From Cannabis sativa (Eukaryota; Streptophyta; Magnoliopsida; Rosales; Cannabaceae), in the NCBI RefSeq assembly GCF_029168945.1, contig NC_083604.1, positions 45,193,686 through 45,257,685 on the forward strand: 64,000 bases of DNA. The letters are read 5' to 3'. The notes under the pieces are model-generated. The model was not told the DNA's origin, ran no database searches, and was given only the letters and a program-made list of their open reading frames with translations. The translations under genes and the position numbers were made by a program. This document shows positions 55,222 through 64,000 of the stretch, piece by piece (the first letter of the stretch is position 1; every line of letters begins with the position of its first letter).

Positions 55222-56112
55222 ATGATGGGCCAAGGCTGCGTACTATGTTTGATACGAATCAGATGTGTAATCATGTTTATCAATGACATCTTGGTGTATT
55301 TTGAATTAGAAGAAAAGTATGAATTGCATCTCAGAGCGGTTTTGCAAAGGTTACGGGATCACAAGCTTTATGCTAAATTTAAAAAGTGTGACTTCTGGTT
55401 ATCTCGTGTCTCATTCTTGGGGCACATAGTGGATAAAGATGGGATCATGGTGGATCCGGCCAAGATTGAAGCTGTTCGGGATTGGCCAGCACCGAAATCA
55501 GCTACAGAAGTTAGAAGTTTTCTGGAGTTAAAGCAACACTTGATTACCGCTCCTGTACTAACTCTTCCTTCAGATAAGGAAAAGTTTGTGGTATATTGTG
55601 ATGCCTCGAGACAGGGTCTTGACTGTGTGCTTATGCAGGCTGGGAGGGTAATAGCTTATGCTTCTCGGCAGTTAAAGGAGTACGAGCAGAGGTACCCTAC
55701 TCACGATTTAGAACTCGCAGCAGTGGTATTTGCGCTAAAGATTTGGCGGCAGTACCTTTATGGCGAGAAATGTGAGATATACACTGATCACAAAAGTCTG
55801 AAGTATTTCTTTACCCAGAAAGACTTGAATATGAGACATAGGCGTTGGCTAGAACTGGTGAAAGATTATGATTGTGAGATTCTTTATCACCCTGGTAAAG
55901 CCAATGTAGTTGCTGATGCCCTGAGTAGAAAAGGTCAGAGTCAGCTGAGTTCTATGAAGCAAATCTCTCAACAACTGGCAAATGAAATGACTCGAGCTCA
56001 AATTGAGTTGGTTGTGGGGCAATTGGCTAATATTTCCCTGCAATCCACTCTTCTTGAGAGAATTAAAGAAGCGCAAAAGCAGGATTCAGAATTGATAAAA
56101 AACCCGAGCTAG
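55222..56112 (+). pseudogene. RT end and RNase H of chromovirus 2
   Basis: Starts inside the RT active site, read as [10 protein letters not shown] where the family has F-I-D-D-I-L-V-Y. The first catalytic Asp is therefore Asn, and everything before it (protease and RT fingers/palm) is deleted. The RT thumb follows ([24 protein letters not shown]). A second deletion of about 40 residues joins TEVRSFL to [11 protein letters not shown]. RNase H is complete, with [30 protein letters not shown] and [10 protein letters not shown]. The frame stops at 56110-56112. Confidence 0.9.
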
Positions 56113-56132
56113 GGTTTCGGCCGGGAAGGCTA

Positions 56133-56765
56133 GTGATTTTTTCAGTGGATGAAACGGGAATGTTGAGATTTGGGAATCGAATTTGTGTGCCTATGGATGA
56201 GAACATCAAGAAAGAGAGCATGGATGAGTCTCACATGACTCCTTATTCAGTTCATCCAGGGTCGACAAAGATGTACCAAGACCTAAAAGCCATGTTTTGG
56301 TGGCCAAGTATGAAGAATGACATCGCTGAGTATGTTGCAAAGTGCCTTACGTGTCAGCAAGTGAAGGCTGAACACCAACGACCTGCAGGGTTGCTGCAAC
56401 CACTAAAAATACCAGAATGAAAATGGGAAGATATAACTATGGATTTCGTGGTAGGTATGCCTAGAACCACGGAACAGTTTGACTCTGTGTGAGTCCAAGT
56501 GGACAGATTTACAAGTCTGCATGGAGCTATGAGAACTCAGTTAAAGTTCAGCACAGCTTTTCATCCTCAGACGGATGGACAATCTGAGAGGACCATTCAG
56601 ATTTTAGAAGACATGCTACGGGCATGCGTGCTTGACTTTGAAGGATCATGGGTAAAGTACCTTCCCCTGATCGAGTTTTCTTATAATAACAGCTATCAGG
56701 CAACAATCGGGATGGCTCCTTATGAACTTTTGTATGGAAGGAAATGTAGATCACCCATTCACTAG
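56133..56765 (+). pseudogene. integrase of chromovirus 2, core deleted
   Basis: 56133-56420 carries the zinc-binding part (HMTPYSVHP...[14 protein letters not shown]) and ends at a TGA. The core starts (MDFVVGMPRTTEQF) but contains a TGA at about 56,488, then VDRFT is joined straight to [22 protein letters not shown]. The segment with the second catalytic Asp (SDRDP in chromovirus 1) is gone. The Glu motif QSERTIQ is present. A TAG at 56763-56765 splits it from the C-terminal block. Confidence 0.88.
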
Positions 56766-56771
56766 GATGAA

Positions 56772-57332
56772 GTGGGTGAAAGAAAGTTCTTGGGTCCCGA
56801 AGCTGTTCAGAAATCAAGTGAGGCAGTCGACAAAATTAGAGCGCGAATGCTCGCGGCTCAGAGTAGGCAGAATAGTTATGCTGATCCAAAGCGTCGAGAC
56901 ATTGATTTTCAGGTCGGAGACATGGTATTTCTCAGAATATCTCTGATGAAAGGCATAAAACGCTTTGGGAAGAAAGGAAAACTTAGCCCGAGGTTCATTG
57001 GACCTTTTGAAATCCTTGAGAGGATAGGGCAAGTGACGTACAGATTGGCTATGCCCCCAGCGCTAGCAGCTGTACATAATGTGTTTCATGTTTCAATGCT
57101 TCGGAAGTATGTCTCAGACTCGTCCCATGTTCTGAGTTATGAAGCGTTGGAACTACAACCGGACTTATCATACGAGGAGCAACCAGTGCAGATACTTGAT
57201 AGAAGAGAGAAAGTCTTGAGAAGCAAGACTGTGGCACTGGTAAAAGTACTGTGGAAGAATAGTAAAATAGAAGAGGCAACCTGGGAGCTCGAGACGGATA
57301 TGCAGCAGAAATATCCAGAGTTGTTCAGGTAA
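56772..57332 (+). pseudogene. integrase C-terminus and chromodomain of chromovirus 2
   Basis: 186 clean codons in the same frame as the end of the core. [21 protein letters not shown] is the GPF module, and the chromodomain is [43 protein letters not shown]. It parallels the end of pol in chromovirus 1 with high similarity, so the two elements are sister families. The stop TAA (57330-57332) precedes the polypurine tract by about 20 bp. Confidence 0.92.
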
Positions 57333-57349
57333 ATTTCGGGACGAAATTT

Positions 57350-57367
57350 CGATAAGGAGGGGGTAAT
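57350..57367 (+). promoter_or_regulatory. polypurine tract of chromovirus 2
   Basis: GATAAGGAGGGGGTAAT immediately before TGTAATACCC of the 3' LTR. Confidence 0.9.
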
Positions 57368-60304
57368 TGTAATACCCAGAATTAAGAAAAGGATTAGCAA
57401 AACCCTAATTAGATAATTATGAGTTAATTGAGAAATTATATTATTATATAGTTCAATATATGTGAAATTACATGAAATTTAACATGTTAAAGACCCTGTT
57501 GGTGAGTCAGGGGCATTTTGGTAATTATGACCCGAGAAGGGTAAATTGTTGAGATTAATTTAATTACATGCTTAATAGAACTATATTATTATATAGTATG
57601 CCTGTGTTGTCTTTTCAGGTGTGTTCTGACAGGTTGGCGCGGTATAGTCACACCCGGGAATTTCGGGCCGAACCGGGTTCGGGCCCGAAATGTAAATTAA
57701 ATTGATTAGTTGGCATTTTATTTAATATGGGATAATCTGAAATTTATTTGGTAATATTTGAATGTGAAATGGCATTTATGCCCTTGAAAGTGCTTATGTT
57801 TGTTTTATAGCCCTAGGGGCAAAATGGTCATTTGACCATAAGGGGATTTACTTTGAATTAATGATTTTTGGAAAGAAAAGGAGTTATTTTTCTGGGTTAA
57901 TCTCTCTCTCACCCGAACCCTCTCTTTCCCTAAAGCCCTTTTGGTTTTCAAAGTATGTTTGTGGAGAATTGCTTGGAAATTGGGTGTGAATTGAAGCTTT
58001 GGATTATGGTTTCTTGAGCTTGAAGTCTAGGTAACTCTTGCTGAGTTTTTATTGAATTTTAATTAGTGGAATCTTGCTGAAATTGTTGTGAAAATGCATG
58101 AATTAGTTGATATGTTCTTGCTCATGCATGTTTCAAAGCTTGGTGTTTAATCTTGATGATTTTTGGTAAGAAAATGCATGATTTATGTTGTTGAGCTTGT
58201 ATTATGATTATAGGCTATTTTCTAGCTTGGAATCATATGTTCTTAGGATGTTTTTACTGCTGGAAATTGTTTGGGTTATTGGAGATGAAGCTCTTGTTCA
58301 AGAGCTTGAAGTTGTTTAGTTAAAGCATGAATTTTATGTTGTTTGAGTAATCTGAAATTGAGGAATTATTATTGGAATTGATGCATGAAATAGGTTATTT
58401 TGATCATCTAATAATTGCTAGCAACCTTACTTGTTGATTTGAAAGTTTGGTTGAGAAATTGGAGTGAAAAGATTGAGTTTTGGGCTGAAAATTCGAGTTG
58501 AGCTTGCTGGTTTTCTGGGTTCCGCACCCAGATGTCGCGGCATGCTCCAGAGTGGACCTGGGAATTGGTCCCAGGTGCCGCGGCATGGTCTGGGGCATGC
58601 CACGGCCCGCCCTCGTGTTTTTGGGCAGTTTGTGTTGAATTTTCAAAAATGCATAACTTTGTGATCCGAACTCCGATTCGGGAGTTCTTTATATCGTTGG
58701 AAAGCTCGTTCCGAGCTCTGTATGATTATCTGAGTTATAAATGCCATGTTTGAATTTTATGAGTTGAAAATCAGGGGTTAACCCTAAGTGTGAATTATCC
58801 CGGATTTGTGTGACTAGGATTACCGGCACCTGATCAGGAGCACCCGGGGATTCGGAATCTCCTTTTATAGCTGGACAACAGGTAAGACAGTAGTTTGCAC
58901 GTAGAGTATGCGCAGTGGCGTTTATGTGAATATGATATGCATGAATGTTTAGTAACCGGGATTAGGGTTATTACCCTAATAGGAACGGTTTGTTAGCCTA
59001 GGGTTATTACCCTAGTGAAATATATGTATAAATGCTATGCCATGTTGGATAAATGCATATATTGAGATTATGAATTATACGCTTAAGGCATAATTAAGCT
59101 AGACTCGGTAAGTTGGTACCTTGAGTTAATTTTAATGCGATCTAGGGTTATTACCCTAGAATATTAAGAATCCAGTGAAAGCATGAGTTAGGGTTAACAT
59201 TCTTAGTAAATGTTATCTGAGTATATAGAAGTGTATTATATGAGTGATTACTTGTTTGTAAGTTAGGGTTATTACCCTAAGATTATATATGTTGTAATAA
59301 ATGTTGAATACACGCATGTATGTTATAAGTTATGTGAATAAGACATAACTGGGTTAGACCTGGTATATATCACCAGGATAAACCATTGAAAGAACGTAAT
59401 GTATGGATTACGTATATATATAAGAATAGGGTTATGCGAGCAAGGCATAATCAGGTTAGACTCGGTAAGCAAAACCGAGGTAAACCCTACTAAGGCCTTA
59501 TTGTATATAGACGTGTGAGAGCAACACGTAGTTCTACGCCACGTAGACATAAATAGGCATGTGAGCGTAACATGCAGGTCTACAGTAGATAGACCAATGG
59601 TGCAGTGGGCACCATCAGTTATGTGTTATACATATTAAGATTAAGGGTTATGTGTTCAAGGCATAATCAAGTTGGACTCGGTAATCAGAACCGAGATGAA
59701 CTATTCTAGGGCCTTATTGTAACTAGACGTGTGAGAGCAACACGTAGGTCTATGCCACGTAGATATAAAGAGATGTGTGAGCGCAACACATAGGTCTACG
59801 CCACGTAGACATAAATAGGCATGTGAGTGTGACATACAGGTCTGTGACACACAGACATATATAAATGGCATCATTGTTTAAACAGTATGATGAGCATATT
59901 ATTATTGTTATGTTATATACTGTCTTGCTGGGCTTGGCTCACGGGTGCTCTACTGTGCAGGAAAGGGTAAGGCAATAGCTGATCAGCCATGAGTTTCAGG
60001 AGCAGACGAAGAATGTACATGTTCACGCCACTTCAGACCAAGCGGGTTATGGGTCTAGCAGTGTTGACTTTTGTATTCTGTTTTGCCGCTTAGGTCGGCT
60101 AGTAAGAAAGAGCTTGTAATAATTTTGTAAATATTTTTGGGATCCCAACTATGTTTGAAAAGTTTAAATATATTACAAGTTTATTTTCAGTCTGTTTAAT
60201 ATAAAAGTTTAAATTCTGCGCTATTTTTAATTAGTAATCGCGGTTAGGGGATTAGGGTTTCATAATCATTTTGGGTAGCGTGCCTAATTATTTAGGGCGT
60301 TACA
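57368..60304 (+). repeat. 3' LTR of chromovirus 2
   Basis: Matches 50860-53818 with scattered substitutions and a ~22-bp deletion near 58,548 that removes one arm and the loop of a CATGC palindrome. The stem-loop array is repeated at about 58,963-59,857. Confidence 0.95.
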
Positions 60305-60622
60305 ATTTTAGTATACAAAAAAGTATTTTTTAGATAAAATGGTTGGCCAAACCGCCATGGACTGTTTGGGATGCGTAGAACGCGAAAAGATACTCAAGTT
60401 CAAAAAAAAATTGCCTCAAACGGACAATCAGACCAAAAATTATTAATGTTCAAAGTTTTCAAAAAATTTCATGCAAAGTTCAACTCTTTCTCTAATTTTT
60501 TCTATTTATTTTGGTCTTTAAATTATTATTTTATTTTATTAGTCTTGAAATATTAAATTACACATTATTTATTATTTAATATACTAATTATTATACAAAA
60601 CATAACTTAAAAAATTATAAAA

Positions 60623-61140
60623 ATGATATTAGCAGTTCGATAATAGCCTACTCCCCTTAATTTGTATTGACTTAAGAACAAAGAATATAATGATTCTTTT
60701 TCTTAAAGCTCTTACAATAATATCTCTGAATATGAATTCTTAGATCCGTTTCGACCCTCTTGCCTAGTGAGAATGGATCACTATTTATAGGGCTAGAAAC
60801 TTTAGGGAAAAAGTTTCCGTTCTGTTTACAATAGATATAATTGGCAAGATTGCATATTAAATACAAAATACACTGATCAAGGGATTTGGACAGCTTGTCA
60901 TATCTCTGTGATATGATCCCAAAATTATAGGGATTTCTTCTGTGATTCACGATGCGAGTGCTGAAACTGCTAACTGTTGGCATGCTGTTCGGACTGCTTA
61001 CTGCCCGGTTAAGAAGGCTTCATCCGAGCGAGTATATGTGGTACTCTATTTGGCATATCCCTTGCGAGTAGATATGTGAAGTTGATTCCACGTGTCACCA
61101 TCGTGTGATGCCACGTCAGAGTGCGAAAATTGGGATAACA
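60623..61140 (-). repeat. LTR fragment inside the CACTA element, minus strand
   Basis: On the minus strand it starts TGTTATCCCAATTTTCGC (61,140 down), has a TATA box CCCTATAAATAGTGATCC at about 60,779-60,796 and a leader ending near GAGTAGGCTATTATCGAACTGC. No target duplication was found, so the 3' end is probably truncated. Confidence 0.5.
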
Positions 61141-61579
61141 CTTAGATTAATGTAAATGTGTATTTACTTGACTTTTCAATTTAATTTTCATTTATGTTTT
61201 TTATATATAATTTGTACTTAATTTAATTATATTAATAATAATATAATATATTCATCAAAAAAATAATAATATAATGTATATATATAAATAAAATTAGATT
61301 TTTAATAAAAATAAAAAAAATATTAAAACACAAAATTGTATAGCTGAAAAAAAATTATAGAAAACTCATATGGAGTCGGTCATTTCATAATAACCGACGC
61401 CGTAGGGACCGTATAGAGGCAGTTTTTTCATAATAACCAACGTCGTAGGGTCCCTACAATGTTGGTTGTTTTTAACCCTTTTAGCGTCACCTGGAACAAC
61501 ATCAGTGGCAAATTTTGCCAAAACTGACGCTGAATGGCCTTAAAAACTGCCTCTAAAGCCTAATTTTGTAGTAGTGATT

Positions 61580-62095
61580 GTTGATTATGTTGGCTCGAGT
61601 TAGTAAATTAATGAGTGTTGAGGGATTACACCATGGATGACTTGCCCTGATTATTTTCTTGTAGCTCCTGAGATTGATATCTTTTATTCTCATTATCAAT
61701 AAAAATTGGTGGCAATGCTTTCAAACTGGAGTATGACTAAGTTCACATTGAACTTAGGATGGGAACCAGCATAAATCTCTTGTGTTATTGTGTCTGACAG
61801 TCATTTAGATTCATCAGTGTTATATTTTTCTGGTTTAATGTGTTTCCTGGTTTTTTGTTCTTGATTTGTTTTTTGATTTAACTTTTGTTTGTTTAAGTGT
61901 GATCTTGAAGCTGGAATTATAGAGGTTAATTCCTATGTATCAGAGTTAAATTTCCTTCAAATCAGAGCTTAATTCTTTGATCATCAAGAAAAATTCAAAG
62001 ATCACTTGCTTTCGCACCAAGAACTCATTAAGAATTTATCAAGGAATTCTACAAGAACACAGATTGAAGGAGGATGTCAATGGCAAGGTTCGAAC
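61580..62095 (+). pseudogene. 5' part of a decayed copia element: LTR end, leader, gag start
   Basis: Contains an LTR-like tail (CAGCATAAATCTCTTGTG near 61,770), a possible primer site (TATCAGAGTT near 61,938) and, at 62,073-62,095, ATGTCAATGGCAAGGTTCGAA, which encodes MSMARFE, a common start of copia gag. The gag frame ends there because an antisense copia LTR follows. Confidence 0.5.
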
Positions 62096-63678
62096 TGTTG
62101 GAATATCTTTTATCAGGACCTATATTTACTAAGAAGTATATTTTAACATCCTAAATATGAATTTCTAAAACGATAAAAATAAACACATAAAAGGTATGAG
62201 AAACCTTACATTGGTTGCAGCGGAATTGAATGACTCCTTCCACTCAGATCTCTAACCCTTGTATATCCTTTCTGTCGCAGAGTATCACCAAGATCTGAGC
62301 CCGAAACTCCTTCAGTTGTGTGGATTCTTCACAGTCCTACACACTATGATTGAGGACTAAGTTGCTATGGGTGGGCATGCACTCAATCACTAAAGCTTGA
62401 ATTTTAATGGTGAAGAAGACTCTAGGATTTCGAATTAGAAGAAGAGAAAAGAAGAAGAAGAAGTCTCAAACTCTCTAGTTGTCTGATAAGATAAAAACTA
62501 GGTTAAGAGTCATTTCAAGCATTAGTTACATAATGAGACCTTTCTTTTCTTTTTATACTAATTCACTTACGGTTAGAATTGAATTATTTTGAATAAAAAA
62601 AATTAAAAAAAAATGGAGCAAAATTAGGACCTAGTGGACGGCCATGAAGTGGACCCAACACTAGTTAGATTTTTGTTATTTTTCTCAACCATTTATCTAT
62701 TTTTCACAAATACCACTTTTACAATTTCAATTCTATAAATACCAAAACTATTTACTTAATAATTAAATTAATTATCAAATAAAATTGTCATTTATATTAT
62801 TTATTAATTAGATTCCACAAAGTCTCTTAATTAATAAATAATCCCTAAAATCCTATTTCTTCACAATCAAGCCATATCTTAGTAAAAATTTATAAGCGAG
62901 ACATAGTCTAATTTTAGAATTATAATTGATTAATTAAAATCAATTAACTGAGTCTTACAAGCAGTTTGTCTCAACTAGAATGGGGACCATGGACCTATAT
63001 AACCGAGCTTCCAATAAGCAGATCTAGAATTTACCAAGTAAATTCTCCAACTTATTAATTCTTCCTTCCACCACTATAGATTTGGAATCGCACTCTCAAT
63101 AAAATAGAACGCTCTATATGTTCCACAATATAGATACGCTATGAGTTATCCATTTGTTATAATCCTAATAATCAATGATCATCTATAAATGATTTACATT
63201 GAGTAGGGACAAAATTACTGTTACACCCTTCAATGTATTTTATCCTTAAAACACTTAGCAGCCTATAAATTATATTTCACTGAATTAATATAATCACTAA
63301 AATGAGCGCTCTATCATTTATCTCTATTTAGCCAAGCTCGAAGGAAATCATCGTTTCACTTCTATGTCCAAATAGAAGCTATAGATTTCATATCTATGAT
63401 TAGCATTCCCACTCAATTAAACTACTATGTCCTTAATCTATATGTCACAAGAAGATCCATTGGTTGACTTTAACGAATAGATTGAAGAACATAAATAATA
63501 CAATTGAACTAAAACCTAAGCATCTCAAGATTGAGATCATTTGATCTAAGATCAACTAGGTGATATTGAATTGAATAGATATTAAGGTAAATTTATCATA
63601 TCTAGTTCAAATTTAATATCCGTCCCTTCTCATGCATACTCCATACATCTAACACAAGCTTACTTTAACCAATGCCCT
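62096..63678 (-). repeat. antisense copia LTR (Angela/Tork-like), 5'-truncated
   Basis: Minus-strand end GATATTCCAACA at 62096 and homology to the solo LTR at 16528-17895 over most of its length. This copy retains the transcribed part, with TATAAAAAGAAAAG on the minus strand at about 62,545-62,560 and a CT-rich leader. It lacks the first ~220 bp of the LTR. The pentamer CGAAC stands at both sides (62091-62095; 63679-63683), but the right-hand terminus is not a normal LTR end. Confidence 0.75.
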
Positions 63679-64000
63679 CGAACAAGAAGGTCGTCTCATG
63701 CAATTGGATTCTAAAGATTAAAGAAGGTGTGACAGAAGATGAGCTAGTAAGATCCAAGGCAAGATTAGTTGCCAAAGGTTTCACTCAGGTGGAAGGGATA
63801 GATTACACCAAGGTGTTCTCACTTGTAGTAAAGTATAAGACTATTAGACTTATGTTGTCAATGGCAACTCAGCAAGGTTAAAAAGTGGAGAAATTTGATA
63901 TTAAAACTGCATTTCTAAATGGTTATCTAGAACAAGAGATATACATGGAGCAACCATCTAGATTTCACGTGAAACAAGATGGAAAAGAGATAGTCTGTAA
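63672..64000 (+). pseudogene. Ty1/copia reverse transcriptase fragment, cut by window edge
   Basis: Frame [53 protein letters not shown], then TAA at 63879-63881, then in the same frame VEKFDIKTAFLNGYLEQEIYMEQP, open to the right edge. These are the N-terminal motifs of copia RT (KARLVAKGF and the first catalytic Asp region DIKTAFLNG). Protease and integrase are not found to its left, so the element is internally deleted. The rest of RT and RNase H would lie beyond 64,000. Confidence 0.9.

Larger units (their letters stand above)
50860..60304 (+). mobile_element. Ty3 chromovirus (Tekay/Del-type) 2
   Basis: Flanked by the exact duplication ATTTT (50855-50859; 60305-60309). LTRs of 2,959 and 2,937 bp begin TGTAATACCC and end GCGTTACA. 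The PBS for initiator tRNA-Met and the polypurine tract are present. The interior is only 3.55 kb because of several deletions. LTRs are almost identical by eye apart from one ~22-bp deletion in the 3' copy, so the insertion is recent. Confidence 0.95.
48920..61576. mobile_element. CACTA (En/Spm) transposon, non-autonomous, carrying a chromovirus
   Basis: Left end CATTACTACAAAACAAGCC, right end (inverted) CACTACTACAAAATTAGGC. The termini match over about 35 bp with a few mismatches. The flanking 3-bp duplication ATT is exact (48917-48919; 61577-61579), as expected for CACTA elements. Without the chromovirus (50,860-60,304) it is about 3.2 kb and has no transposase reading frame. Subterminal stems and GGCGTCGGTTATT words occur near both ends. 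Confidence 0.88.

Overview
The window is plant nuclear DNA, most likely from a eudicot. It has nested LTR retrotransposons with plant-type primer sites (TGGTATCAGAGC), CACTA and hAT elements, AT-rich spacers and one intronless host gene of the plant-specific ATL family. I see no rRNA, tRNA or CRISPR locus and nothing bacterial. The species cannot be named from the sequence. Almost all DNA here is mobile-element sequence; the only confident host gene is a RING-H2 E3 ubiquitin ligase at 46,719-47,432 on the minus strand.

Layout. (1) 1-9,936: a Ty3/gypsy element of the Tat lineage (element A), cut by the left edge. Its gag-pol is one frame with four internal stops and contains the second, archaeal-type RNase H typical of Tat. 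Downstream, on the opposite strand, lies a spliced gene of four exons, then a repeat-rich 3' region, a polypurine tract and the 3' LTR. (2) 9,937-18,487: AT-rich spacer, a hAT-like relic, a long minus-strand LTR with a ~150-bp hairpin-bearing tandem array interrupted by a 725-bp hAT MITE, and a copia solo LTR with a 5-bp target duplication. (3) 18,493-44,990: a three-level nest. A degenerate Tat element (element B, duplication CAAAG) contains a Sirevirus-type copia element (AGAAT), whose 5' LTR contains a Tekay-type chromovirus on the minus strand (CTAGT). All three duplications are exact. (4) 44,996-48,919: an older LTR piece, AT-rich spacer, and the ATL gene with its TATA box. (5) 48,920-61,576: a non-autonomous CACTA element (duplication ATT) carrying a second Tekay chromovirus (50,860-60,304, duplication ATTTT) with a heavily deleted interior. 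(6) 61,577-64,000: a decayed copia element with an antisense copia LTR lodged between its gag start and a reverse-transcriptase fragment.

No element looks capable of moving itself. Each coding region has stops, frameshifts, deletions or catalytic substitutions. LTR pairs are clearly diverged in element B, close to identical in the Sirevirus and nearly identical in the two chromoviruses, which fits the order of nesting.

Most noteworthy signals: the spliced antisense gene of element A and a remnant of its first exon in element B; and the recurrence, in LTRs of several unrelated families, of arrays of short stem-loops whose two arms change together. The clearest case is 52,476-53,370 (repeated at about 58,963-59,857), with about 15 perfect stems.
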